This document shows positions 26,748 to 37,032 of a stretch of 64,000 nt of DNA, in pieces. The translations under genes were made by a program, and so were the position numbers. Numbering within the stretch: position 1 is the stretch's first letter; each line of letters begins with the position of its first letter. The stretch covers positions 744,001-808,000 of the forward strand of contig NC_134934.1 of NCBI RefSeq assembly GCF_051020765.1. The letters run 5' to 3'. The notes below the pieces were generated by a model, which had not been told where the DNA came from, searched no databases, and worked only from the letters and a program-made list of their open reading frames with translations. The DNA is from Lasioglossum baleicum (Eukaryota > Arthropoda > Insecta > Hymenoptera > Halictidae).

Positions 26748-26930
26748 AATATATATTATATAAATATATACATATATATATGGACGAAGTATAAGAATTG
26801 AAATAGACCAGAATAGACTGGAATAGACTTATCGTCGAATAATCCCCTTACTATTTTCATTTCGTTTATTTGCATGCAAATGAAGTGAAACAACGATTCA
26901 AAACAGATGAAATAGAACCAGATAGCACAC

Positions 26931-27321
26931 CGGCTCGATTTTTGCCGGGCCCCTGTGCACAAAATGGCGCGAATTTCACCTGCAGGGGGCTCGAGCCACT
27001 GATATATATACTATATCAGTGGCTCGAGCCCAGGGCCTGCTTTTTTTTTTTTTTGAGAAATATGTTTATTGGTTTTTAATTGTACATTATATTACATAAA
27101 TAATTGTGGGATTCAGCCGATTTGCAAGATTGCAAGGATGCGGGATTCGCGTTCTCATTGCGTGATAATACAAACACGGGTTTTTTCAGTAGTCAAAACC
27201 GCCAGATAAAGGTCAATCTAGGCAGCAATCGCCCTCACAAAGGTCTTATTTATTAACTTATTATACTTTTGTCGGTAACAAGGGAGACTGCTACGCATTT
27301 GCAAAGTACGGCCACATTGAT
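26931..27321. mobile_element. Family B transposon, left half of a disrupted copy
   Basis: It starts with GATAGCACACCGGCTCG and follows the complete copy at 26132 to its middle (ATACTTTTGTCGGTAACAAG ... GCCACATTGAT), then stops. The matching right half is 13 kb away at 40549-40840, and the halves overlap by about 90 bp. A 3' UTR retrocopy interrupts this half at 27041. Confidence 0.75.
27041..27108 (-). mobile_element. Retroposed mRNA 3' end
   Basis: A run of 14 T is followed by GAGAAATATG and TTTATT. On the minus strand this reads as an AT-rich 3' UTR with AATAAA about 9 nt before a poly(A) tail. It interrupts family B sequence that is continuous at 26132-26747. The source gene is unknown. 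Sequence next to it (26991-27029) is a perfect short palindrome around GGCTCGAGCCACTGATATA. Confidence 0.6.
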
Positions 27322-27492
27322 CCGACCACGAACAAAATATTCCTCATACAAACGTTGCAACCCCTTTTCACCCCCTTAAGGGTTCAATTTTTTAAAATGC
27401 CGAAATAGGTGTTTGATTAATTATATCAAAGAGCATTAAGACCAAGTACGAAGTAAATCCGACCACGAACAAAATATTCCTCATACAAACGT
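27322..27492. repeat. Repeat pair of 137-bp period, target of the big transposon
   Basis: CCGACCACGAACAAAATATT occurs at 27322 and again at 27459. After the first copy the sequence continues CAAACGTTGCAACCCCTTTT. After the second it is cut at CAAACGT by the transposon at 27493 and resumes as GTTGCAACCCCTTTTCACCC at 34131. The pre-insertion state is therefore visible in the first repeat unit. Confidence 0.8.
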
Positions 27493-28400
27493 CCCAACCA
27501 GCACACATCGTCTCATAGATGTCTGTTTCATGTCGTCGTCCCGTCTGAACGTCTATGTCCCAAAGATACGTCTTTTAGTCGCCAAAAAGATATCTTTATG
27601 GAGACGTTGTTTTCACAGCAGAGGGTGAACGTCTTTCAGCTGTCTCATTTCAGTCGTAAATGCAACGTCTCCATAAAGGGTATCTTTTTGGCGACTGAGA
27701 GACATTTTCCGGAGACGTTGTTTTTCCTACGCCGCCGGTAAAGAGTGGGGTGGAGTAGGGGGATACAGCTTCTAAGGAAGAACTTTTTTCTGTGCACTTT
27801 TTCGAAAAAAGAGCTCTGCATGCTAATCCGCAATAATACAGAGAGTATTTCAACGCAAAGAGCATTTGGAAAAAGTGTACAGAAAAAAAGTTCTTCCATA
27901 AAAATGTACACTTTTGTTGTTTACAAAGTTCCAAGAGCCAAATCCAAAAAAGGGCTCTGTACGGGACCCCGCAATAATGCAGAGAATATTTCAACACAAA
28001 GAGCATAAAAAAATATTGCTTCTTCGCGAAATGCGTCTTACCCGCGTGATCGAAAAAATCAAGCTGTTTCATATATTCTCTGTCAGTGTCTTTCCTGCGA
28101 GAAACATATCTGCTTCTCTGTCTTCGTAGTTCACCCCGAGTGGCGCTGTTGAAGTTACTATTTTTGGTCCGGCGCACATGGTCGACACCGGTCGACACCA
28201 GGTTTAGAGAAGTGTCTAATTGTATTAGTGTATTGTAATAGTGATAATTTATCCGACGAGTGTATATTTACAAAAGTAAGTACTTCCATTGCTGTTATTT
28301 GTTACCGTTAGTGTTTTTTGCTGATGCCCTTCCGCTATATTCGAAGTTTACTATTGGGTTGGCAAGAAAGTCAAAGAAAGTATTTACTGTCGGTATTGTA

Positions 28401-28480
28401 AGGGGGTAGACGGCTTTTTCCAGGATTGCAAGGGTGCGGGATTGCAATTGATTGCAATCCTGGAAACGAGTCTACCGCCC
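28401..28480. mobile_element. 80-bp miniature foldback element
   Basis: AGGGGGTAGACGGCTTTTTC on the left and CCTGGAAACGAGTCTACCGCCC on the right form an almost complete hairpin, with GGATTGCAA and TTGCAATCC in the stem. The GGGGGTAGAC end resembles the ends of the 870-bp hairpin units at 36149-40545, so it may be a minimal relative. Just before it (28351-28372) is a lone mariner-type end, TTGGGTTGGCAAGAAAGT. Confidence 0.6.
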
Positions 28481-28667
28481 TAATGTGTAAATAAGTGTGA
28501 AGTCAAAAAATGAACAAAAATTGGTCATATTTCCATTCCTTCATTCTATTTGCTATTTTTCTAAATATATTCTCTAATTAATTATATTTACGTCGTAATT
28601 ACATATATGTTTAAATTAGTCTCTAAATTTTACCATACTTTTCAATTCTTAGAATATATACACACAA

Positions 28668-29110
28668 ATGGAGATGCCTACAAATACATGGACCGTTGTC
28701 CAATTTTTGGCGGACGGAACGGTAGAAGCAGTGCCAAATAGTTGGCTGGAAGGCGACAAATGTTATTGGCCACCGGTACACAAATCAAAATTGAGCAACG
28801 CAATCCAACAATGTGAACTGCCTCAACCTTCGTGGGAGTACTTTTCTGTAAAGATCTTCAAAAACAGTACAATTAAAATAATAATTATATAATGCTTCTA
28901 GACGACTACACGAAGGCTAGAAGAAAAGCAAAGGAGGCCGAAGAGACCAGCGACTTGTTTAATAAATACACTTAAAATTATACTGACATTTATCTTTCAT
29001 TTTCATTAAATTAGCAGAATGTGATATGCTACATAACAATTTTTTATTTTAGGCAGCAGAAGTGCACAATACGGGGGGCACAACAGCTACAACTTCGCCA
29101 GGAAAGTCTA
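28668..29110 (+). pseudogene. Decayed transposon-borne gene with W-V-F-DG-V-VP-W N-terminal domain
   Basis: The first segment (28668 to about 28860) starts MEMPTNTWTVVQFLADGTVE and continues with SWLEGDKCYWPP, SWEYFSVKI. A second segment in another frame (28901-28975) reads DDYTKARRKAKEAEETSDLF. A possible third exon starts at 29053 after an ATTTTAG acceptor. This pattern is common in uncharacterised insect proteins, often linked to DUF4806-like or BEN proteins and to mobile elements; I recall it as a pattern and cannot verify a family. The gap between the first two segments (about 35-50 bp) is too short for a normal intron, so a frameshift is likely. Confidence 0.5.
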
Positions 29111-29527
29111 GGTATCATTATGACTGACGTGCTGGCATGGCGGTCTGCTATAGCTGATTGGGCCGAAAGGGCAAAAAACCGTTTGCAAATTATCGAACGG
29201 CCAGCCTTGTTATATGTAATTATCACCCTTATTTTAATATTATTATTATAATGATTATTCATGTGCAAATTAATAAACAAAGATATTCTTATTCAAGGTG
29301 CAGCGGAGAAAGCCAAAGTGGACGGCAGCTGCAAGGAACATGAACAAAGCGAGTGTGACCAAGTGATTTTAATTTCAATATATCTGTGGTTATCAGGAAG
29401 AATGCCGCATGTCACATATACTTTCACTTTCGATCGCTAATACTTTGACATAGGAGGTTGGTTAAATTGCATTGTTGTCTGAGCTTTCCAAACGTGTTTC
29501 CATGACTTTTTTTCTGGTAAATATGTA

Positions 29528-30146
29528 CAGTAGCGGACAAAAGTGTAAGACCGCTCTAAGGAAGACTATAACTTTTGTAATATTTTACTATACGATTTGA
29601 ACTTTTTCGGGAAACTAGAGCAATTAGTTTACTAAAGGACGCGAAAAGAAATTTTTTCAAAAATTGCAATTGATCGGAATTGTTGAAAAAATACTAAAAG
29701 TTGATTGTTTATTTAAACATATCCTGAAAATTTCGTCAAAATCGGTCGACGTTGCAATGAGCTACAAACGTTTAAAGATGGTAAAAATTGCAGATTTTCG
29801 GCAATAAATCGTGAAAATCTGCAATTTCTACCATCTTTAAACGTTTGTAGCTCATTGCAACGTCGACCGATTTTTACGAAATTTTCAGGATATGTTTGAT
29901 TGACACAGATATACACAAAACGTGTTTTTTAAATTTTCAATATAGGCCCACATAAAATAATTAAAAAATCAACTTTTAGTATTTTTTCAACGATTCCGAT
30001 CAATTGCAATTTTTGAAAAAATTTCTTTTCACATCCTTTAGTAAACTAATTGCTCTAGCTTCCCAAAAAAAGTTCAAATCGTATAGTACAATATTAAAAA
30101 AGTTATCGTCTTCTTTAGAGCGGTCTTAAACTTTTGTCCGCTACTG
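29528..30146. mobile_element. Tc1-like MITE / foldback in the family C transposon
   Basis: Ends CAGTAGCGGACAAAAG and CTTTTGTCCGCTACTG are inverted and flanked by TA on both sides. A second strong palindrome in the middle (about 29740-29890) has CATCTTTAAACGTTTGTAGC and its complement as arms. There is no transposase. Its far end is also the last thing visible at the end of the window (63979-64000), because the second family C copy contains it too. Confidence 0.8.
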
Positions 30147-30309
30147 TAAATCCTATACTCTAAAGTCTAAAGCTCAATGAATGCATAAACTCGAATTTTT
30201 GAAATTGTGACATGCGGCGTTTTTCCTTACAACCACAGACATTATCAGTAATATTTTATTTTCACTTTTATATTTTATTTTAATTTTTATATTTTTTAAT
30301 TTTAGTATA

Positions 30310-30886
30310 CAGGGTGAGGCGCCAGAAACAGGCCCCCTGAATAAGCATTAATCAGATGTTAGTAGCTTTTTTGTAGATGGACGCGTAAAGGACATGTGAA
30401 GGTCAACTTAATTTTTTTAAATGGAATGAGGTATTTTTTAATACATCAATTATGCAGCTGGACATTCATTATAAAAAAGTACTAACCTATGTATGTCGAA
30501 AAATTAGTAGTTCAGGGGATATTTCAATTTAAATAACTCTAAAATACCATTACTGTCGTACTAAGACGTTAATGTTTACTTACTTATGTAACGTCTTAGT
30601 ACGACAGTAATGGTATTTTAGAGTTATTTAAATTGAAATATCTCCTGAACTATTAACTTTTCGACATACATAGGTCCAGCTGCATCATTGATGTATTAAA
30701 AAATACCTCATTCCATTTAAAAAAATTAAGTTGACCTTCACATGTCCTTTACGCGTCCACCTGTAAAAAAATAATACACTACATAATGTACCCCTTCAGA
30801 CCATGCAACTTCTGTATACAAAACTTTTTCGTGCAACGCATACTTTGGAAGTTATTATAGGTGTGCAAGTTGCGTGGACCACCCTG
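30310..30886. mobile_element. TA-flanked foldback MITE with CAGGGTG ends
   Basis: CAGGGTGAGGCGCC at the left and GGACCACCCTG at the right are flanked by TA. Inside, about 190-bp arms (30370-30565 and 30590-30770) pair around ATGTTTACTTACTTATG, with GTCGTACTAAGACGTTA as part of the stem. The whole unit recurs in reverse orientation near 63250-63820. Confidence 0.75.
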
Positions 30887-31290
30887 TATACTGATTCTGA
30901 TGTTTCAACTGTATATTTTATTCAATTTTTATATTTTAATTTAAGTGTATTAATTTTAATGTTTTAAGTGCGTGATATTGTATTTTAATTTTAATACTTT
31001 ATTTCTAATATATTAATTCTAATGTTTTAAGTGCGTGATATTTTATTCTGAATGTAGTATTTTATTTTACGCATACTTTGGAAGTTATTTATTGGTGTGC
31101 AAGTTGCGTGGACCACCCTGTATACTGATTCTGATGTTTCAACTGTATATTTCATTTCAATTTTTATATTTTAATTTAAGTATATTAATTTTAATGTTTT
31201 AAGTGCGTGATATTGTATTTTAATTTTAATACTTTATTTCTAATATATATTAGAATTTAATATATTAATTTTAATGTTTTATATATATTA
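30841..31290. repeat. Tandem ~233-bp repeat, two units
   Basis: TACTTTGGAAGTTATT starts at 30841 and 31074. Each unit includes GTGGACCACCCTGTATACTG and an AT-rich part. The reversed copy of the transposon (62630-63290) has three units, so the unit number differs between copies. Confidence 0.8.
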
Positions 31291-31859
31291 TTAACTTCCC
31301 GATTTTATAGGGAAGTTATTGTAATGACCCCGAAAATCGAAAATCGATTTTTTAGCAGATCTTCACGTTTCATGGTCATTGCAGTCATTCTAGACTATTT
31401 TAAGCAAAATGTTCGTATGTGTGTGTGTGTGTGTGTGTGTGTGCGTATGTCTGTTTCTATGGTATCAAATTTTTCGTTAACGTTTTCTGAAAAAGTAACA
31501 ACGCGATCAGAATGATGAATGATGCAATCGATGTGCCCCGTCGTAACTTAGAGCTGATTAGATTTTGGTCCATATTGGTCAAGTAGTTTTTTAGATTTTT
31601 AGTTTTTTTCGAACGGAGTTGATTCTACAATGCAATTTATACGAGAGAATGGAAAGTTTCCACCGAAGAAACAAACGTAATTACACAAAAAAATTTTTTT
31701 TTCATTTTTCTTAAATTAAAAAAAATTTTTTTAATTTAAAAAAAAATTTTTTTTTTGTACCTTACGCTAATGTTTCCGCTTACAATAATCGAAAATTATC
31801 CCAATGCAAGAGTGAGTTAATCATCTCTACTCCCGAGAATACATTTTCAAAGAATATCG

Positions 31860-32482
31860 ATGAAAGTACAAAAAAAATTTATATTACAATCTTTAAAAAA
31901 ACAATCAGTTCAAAACGAATTATTAACTGAGATTAAATTGAAAATTAATATAAACAATATGATAATTATTAATAACATTAATGTTGAAAACGGATTGGTT
32001 AATGGAGCACACATGCGGAATATTAAAATTTATTACTTTTCAAGAAAATACTAAAATTCCGTCTATATTGTGGTTAGATTTTCAATTGGCCAGAGTAGGA
32101 GTGAAAGTAAGAACTCGTTATCGTGATTATATGAAAAATGCAAATATTCATCAAAATTTGCCACCAATAATAAAAATATCGAATCAAGTAAATATGTCGA
32201 GTGAGGAAAAATATCAAATCACACGTAGTCAATTTCCAGTGGTTCCTGCTGAAGCGATTACGATTCATAAAAGTCAGGGACAAACATACGAGAAAAGTAT
32301 GTTTGAATTTTAAAACATCAGAAAAACGAACTTTACACATGTTGTATGTAGCACTGAGCAGAGTTTCAAAATTGAGCGGTTTATATATTTTGGGACAATT
32401 TAAATTAACAGTATCGAAGAAAACCAAGGTCAATACTGCTAACCCGGATAATGAGGAGTCGTATCGTTTGCGAAAACTATAA
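31860..32482 (+). pseudogene. Pif1-family helicase C-terminal fragment of the Helitron-like element
   Basis: Frame one (to 32313) includes QFPVVPAEAITIHKSQGQTY, the hallmark C-terminal motif of Pif1-type helicases. It is followed, one base out of frame (32201-32482), by MLYVALSRVSKLSGLYILG, the next conserved motif. The N-terminal helicase motifs and any HUH Rep domain are missing. So this is a 5'-deleted, frameshifted remnant of a Helitron RepHel protein; it cannot be active. Confidence 0.8.
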
Positions 32483-32570
32483 TAATTAAGACAATTTATT
32501 TTGCAACATCAGTACGCTATAACAAGGAACCAAGCGAGCAACGAGTCTACGATGTTCGTTTAAGGGGGTA

Positions 32571-33440
32571 GTCCACCCTCGATTTGTAACTAGAAAGGAA
32601 CTAGAATCTTACTAGAAAAATGACTCGAAACATGGGTTTGCGCGCTGTCGGTTTTCGTCCTTATTTGAGCTAATTGTGGGCTGGATGAGGGCTTATTCTA
32701 AAGAGGAAGGTTAAACACACTGCGCCCTGGTTACGAGGTTAACGAGATTATGTTTATAACTAATAATATGAGGGCCCAAAGTAGAGAAAAAATCTAGGAA
32801 AAAAAACCAGCACATTTCAATGCATTTTTCTGTCTCCAAAAGACTTTATGACTTATGAGATGACCAGGGCGCAGCGCGTTGAACCTTCCTCTTTAGAATG
32901 AGCCCTCACACAGCCCAAACTTTGCTCAAATAAGGACAAAAACCGACAGCGCGCAGACCCACTTTTTCGATCGAAAATCTGGTAAGATTCTAGTTATTTG
33001 CTAGATATTTGCTATTTACTAGGATCTTACTAGATTTTGGGTCCGAAACCTGGGTCTGCGCGCTGTAGGTTTTTGTCCTTATTTGAGCAAAGTTTGGGCT
33101 GGGTGAGGGCTCATTCTAAAGAGGAAGGTTCAACGCGCTGCGCTCTGGTTATCTCATAAGTCATAAAGTCTTTTGGAGACAGAAAAATGCATTGAAATCT
33201 GCTGGTTATTTTCCTAGACTTTTTCTCTACTTTGGACCCTCATATTATTAGTTATAAACATAATCTCGTTAACCTCGTAACCAGAGCGCAGTGTGTTTAA
33301 CCTTCCTCTTTAGAATAAGCCCTCACTCAGCCCAAACTTTGCTCAAATAAGGACGAAAACCGACAGCGCGCAAACCCATGTTTCGAGCCATTTTTCTAGT
33401 AAGATTCTAGTTCCTTTCTAGTTACAAATCGAGGGTGGAC
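32571..33440. repeat. 870-bp hairpin element (family D), single copy in the Helitron-like element
   Basis: GTCCACCCTCGATTTGTAAC on the left and GTTACAAATCGAGGGTGGAC on the right. The two ~430-bp halves pair around the core CTAGTTATTTGCTAGATATT. Stem blocks are of the type called W below (GCGCGCTGTCGGTTTTCGTC). The left neighbour is TTAAGGGGGTA. The same element forms the array at 36149-40545. Confidence 0.8.
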
Positions 33441-33747
33441 GCCATATAGCAAACATCTTGATAAGTAGAAAACTATTGAATTTCCCTGAAAACGTATAAT
33501 CTTCTTAAAACGTACTAAAAATAATGATAATAATATACTGCAACTAACGAATCGGGAAGTTCTTTGTGTGGCTCGTGGAGAGTCACACACCAAATCAAAA
33601 AAACATTAATAGCTATAGGTACTACTAGCCATGCGTACCACTAACCCTTTCGCGAGAGCAGTCCTATCCGCGAGCTCGCGAAGCGAGCGAGCAAAAACAA
33701 CCCTACTCGCGAGCGAGCGAAGCGAGCGAGCAACAATAACCCTCTAG

Positions 33748-34130
33748 TTTTATATATATTTTTATTTTATAAATAGTACATATATTATTATAATAAACTA
33801 TTTGTTCGTTTACTTTAAACTATTATCGTAAATTGATTTTTCCCTCCCACTCCCTTTTCGCATAAATACGTCTCTCTAACAAGCTCAAGAGACTTCTGAA
33901 AGTCGCCTAAAAGATGCCCGACAGAGTCGTGGAACATGTCTCTACAATGCCTGAAACACGACTAACAGTCATTCTCAAGACCACTTTAAGACAGGCAACT
34001 TTGTAACAAACGACCTTCCGGAGCCCTTGTAGAGACTTTCCGGAGACATTCGCAGACATCTTTCAGACATTTGAATGTCTAGCGGCAGACATCTTTCTGC
34101 TATCTTTGAGCTGTATCTGTGCTGGTTGGG
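33748..34130. repeat. Right terminal part of family C transposon
   Basis: This segment, after the Helitron-like insertion, matches the reverse complement of 62218-62600. It is rich in AGACATCT/AGATGTCT-like sub-terminal repeats and ends in the TGTGCTGGTTGGG terminus. Confidence 0.8.
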
Positions 34131-35848
34131 GTTGCAACCCCTTTTCACCCCCTCGGGGATTGAATTTCGAAATATCCTTTCTTATCTCTTGCATAGATCA
34201 TAAGGGAAACCTCTGTGCAAAATTTCAGCTTTCTAAGTCCAAGGGTTTAGCCTGGGCGTTGATAGGTGAGTCAGGACTTCGCTTTTATATATATGTATAG
34301 ATTAAAAATCCTGAAAAAAATCTGACACATTTCGGATACCAAGCCGCATATTAGGTATCATTTCCAGATTTTTCCGTTGCAAACTATATGGTTGTAAAAA
34401 ATGAAAAACACGAAAAAAATCGAAAAATGCAGATTTCATATAAAAGTAGGTCTCGTACCACTTCAGAATTAATTTAGCAATGAGATATTATCAAAAGTAT
34501 TATGCTCAATTTTTTTCAGATTTTTGTGATTGGTGCAACAATGTTGAAAAAAATAAAAACCACTTTTTTCGGCGTTTTTCCTAAGTTACACTTATGAAAT
34601 GGGCCAAAAACTGGCATTTCGATTTTTCTCAATAACTACCCTTACAGATGAGATATGCGGTTGAAACTTGTCAGAGAAGGGTCTTTTTGGGTAACCCATC
34701 GAATGGTTCAAGCTCGATTAAAATCCCGTCGGGGGCGAATTTCACCCGGCTATTTTCTTTTTCATAATTAGTGAACTTTGAGCGCGGATATCTCGGAAAC
34801 TATGGAATATGGATATAACGAAAAACTGAATGGAATCAATCTTGTGGCACATTTTGTCAGCTTTAATTTTGTATAGAATGGTCTTATCGCTAGGACGCAT
34901 AGTTTCAGAGATATAAGCGGAAAACCGAAAAAGGACCTCACCTCCTAGGAGTGGGGACTTTTAGTATGTTTATCTCCTAACTAGTTCAAACAAAGTCCCA
35001 AAGTTAAAACTTGTGTTCCTTCCATTTCCCTCTACACCCCTCTTATGAGCATTGACTGGACTAAAGTGGAAGATTAAATTTCGTAACAATAACAAAAAAG
35101 TTTATAAAGAAATGGAAATATAGCAATACACAGGACAGGTAGTCCATTTCAAGATGCATTTTTTCGTTGAGGTTTCTCAAGACAAAATTAAATGTATAAG
35201 GAAAAGAAAGAAACGTATATGGCTTCTGTTTCCTGTAATTAATACAGAAAATTTTTCTTTTGTCATTGAGATCCGTGGTTAAACATATTTTGATTTCATT
35301 CACAGATCGCTCTGCCATTGCGACCATGAGTTCTACAGCTGCCTGAAGAACGCTTCGTCGATCATATCTAAGGAAATTGGAACCACCTACTTTAACATTT
35401 TGAGGCCCCAATGCTTCGACGAGAATTATCCCATCATTGGTTGCCAAAAATACTCAAGGTAATACAATTCTTACCACTTAATCTTATATCTAGACTGCGG
35501 TTTTGATGCTTCCTAGAAGTTAGCCCCCCACTAGGGTGTCCCTTAAAAGACAAAGGTGAGATAAAATGTTAGGACGCCCTCTAATTTTATTCCTTTTCAT
35601 GTTCTAAGTAAGTGTGTAAAATATTAGCCTAATCGGATTATTCTAAACCCTGCCTCAAGAGGCTCAAAGTTAGGAGATATTCTGTAAAATTTAAAAATAT
35701 TTAACATTATTGTCGTTTTGAGTGAAAAACTACTTACAATAGATAAGTTTCACAATAACAGAATATAATCACACAATTTATTTATATAATACAATTTTTA
35801 AACAGAAAAAAGGTTTGTTGAAAATGAATTTTTGGTCAATGTTTTCAT
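34131..35848. other. Repeat debris without an intact gene
   Basis: 34131-34300 is the right part of the interrupted repeat, with GCAACCCCTTTTCACCCCCT and ending in TTTTATATATATGTATAGAT, which resembles the 3' part of a dispersed insect repeat. 34300-35050 is diverged sequence of unknown origin. 35480-35840 shows nothing recognisable. Confidence 0.45.
35061..35447 (-). pseudogene. Open frame of unknown origin, possibly a transposon gene fragment
   Basis: 128 codons reading MATNDGIILVEALGPQNVKV and RYDRRSVLQAAVELMVAMAE at the N-terminus, then low-complexity Phe/Leu/Lys-rich sequence that looks like read-through of non-coding DNA. I recognise no family. The first ~70 codons have the composition of a real protein. 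It is embedded in transposon debris. Confidence 0.3.
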
Positions 35849-35966
35849 CCCAAGTAGCCACGTGCAGCCACGTACGTCCCTAAAACGTACGCAGAATGGA
35901 CGTAGGACGTTTGGACGTGAACTGGACCTGAAACGTACGTTTTAGGGACGTACGTGGCTACTTGGG
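35849..35966. mobile_element. 118-bp MITE with CCCAAGTAGCCACGT ends
   Basis: CCCAAGTAGCCACGT and ACGTGGCTACTTGGG ends, flanked by AT on both sides (35847-35848, 35967-35968), suggest a 2-bp target duplication. The hairpin continues inward with ACGTCCCTAAAACGTACG. The end resembles the family C end (CCCAACCAGCACA), so both may be moved by related transposases. Confidence 0.75.
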
Positions 35967-36136
35967 ATGGGCATAGCTCTCCGTGTATGCTGACTGACCA
36001 AGAGAAGGTTCTGAAAGTTTTCTTCGTTTTTTACTTCGCCTAAGCTCACAGCTCTTTCAGCGGCATCATTTGTAATTGGAAACTTCCGGAAAAAATCTCG
36101 GGCTTCCTGAAAGTCCTTACAATCATTCCAGTCCAC
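35967..36136 (-). pseudogene. Transposon-type protein fragment interrupted by a MITE
   Basis: Reading from 36136 the translation is MDWNDCKDFQEARDFFRKFP, then ITNDAAERAVSLGE and ENFQNLLLVSQHTRR. The pattern D-W ... A ... F ... NDAAERAV ... QNLLLVVQ-HR is one I recall from many uncharacterised arthropod proteins of probable mobile-element origin. The frame runs into the 118-bp MITE at 35966, which destroys the C-terminus, and the hairpin array begins just upstream. Confidence 0.45.
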
Positions 36137-36148
36137 TGGGTGGTAGTA

Positions 36149-37012
36149 TACCCTCGATTTGTAACTAGAAAAGAACTAGAATCTTACTAGAAAAATGGCT
36201 CGAAACATGGGTTTGCGCGCTGTCGGTTTTCGTCCTTATTTCAGAAAATTTTGGGCTGAGTGAGGGCTTATCCTAAAGAGGAAGGTTAAACACACTGCGC
36301 CCTGGTTACGAGGTTAACGAGATTATGTTTATAACTAATAATATTAGTGTCCAAAGTAGAGAAAAAATCTAGGAAAAAAAACCAGCAGATTACAATGCAT
36401 TTTTCTGTCTCCAAAAGACTTTATGACTTATGAGATGACCAGGGCGCAGCGCGTTGAACCTTCCTCTTTAGAATGAGCCCTCACACAGCCCAAACTTTGC
36501 TCAAATAAGGACAAAAACCGACAGCGCGCAGACCCACTTTTTCGGACCCAAAATCTAGTGAGATCCTAGTAAATAGCAAATATCTAGCAAATAACTAGAA
36601 TCTTACCAGATTTTCGATCGAAAAAGTGGGTCTGCGCGCTGTCGGTTTTTGTCCTTATTTGAGCAAAGTTTGGGCTGGGTGAGGGCTCATTCTAAAGAGG
36701 AAGGTTCAACGCGCTGCGCTCTGGTTATCTCATAAGTCATAAAGTCTTTTGGAGACAGAAAAATGCATTGAAATCTGCTGGTTATTTTCCTAGACTTTTT
36801 CTCTACTTTCGGCCCTCATATTATTAGTTATAAACATAATCTCGTTAACCTCGTAACCAGAGCGCAGTGTGTTTAACCTTCCTCTTTAGAATAAGCCCTC
36901 ACTCAGCCCAAACTTTGCTCAAATAAGGACGAAAACCGACAGCGCGCAAACCCATGTTTCGAGCCATTTTTCTAGTAAGATTCTAGTTCCTTTCTAGTTA
37001 CAAATCGAGGGT
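36149..37012. repeat. Hairpin unit 1 (W/W)
   Basis: Both halves carry the W blocks: GCGCGCTGTCGGTTTTCGTC on the left, GACGAAAACCGACAGCGCGC on the right. It is nearly identical to the copy inside the Helitron-like element at 32571-33440. Confidence 0.8.
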
Positions 37013-37032
37013 AGACTACCCCCTTATGGGGC

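Larger units (their letters stand above)
31293..33749 (+). mobile_element. Helitron2/Helentron-like element, inserted in family C copy 1
   Basis: 2457 bp missing from the second family C copy, where the empty site reads ATATTATTTTATATA (about 62596-62610, reversed). The left end begins AACTTCCCGATT. Its exact inverse, AATCGGGAAGTT, is at 33550-33561, sub-terminal on the right. After that come GC-rich hairpins of CGCGAGCGAGCGAAGCGAGC type and the terminus CCCTCTAG(TT). Asymmetric inverted repeats, a 3' hairpin and insertion at a T-rich site are features described for Helitron2/Helentron elements. Boundaries are uncertain by 2 nt (31291-33747 is equally possible) because of shared T residues. 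It carries a decayed Pif1-type helicase. Confidence 0.82.
27493..34130. mobile_element. 6.6-kb composite DNA transposon, family C, copy 1
   Basis: Bounded by CCCAACCAGCACA and TGTGCTGGTTGGG with GT on both outer sides (27491-27492 and 34131-34132), a likely 2-bp target duplication. Sub-terminal regions carry many short repeats of AGACATCTTTC or GTCTCATAGATGTC type. It contains a decayed gene (28668 onwards), a Tc1-like MITE, a second TA-type MITE, tandem 233-bp repeats and a Helitron-like insertion. CCC...GGG ends, a 2-bp duplication and sub-terminal repeats recall CMC/EnSpm-type elements, but no transposase was recognised, so the class is open. A reversed partial copy lies at 62218-64000. 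Confidence 0.8.

Noticed and set aside
26001..27079. Several overlapping open frames in the family B elements
   Set aside because: They run through inverted ends on both strands and match no transposase; the elements are non-autonomous.
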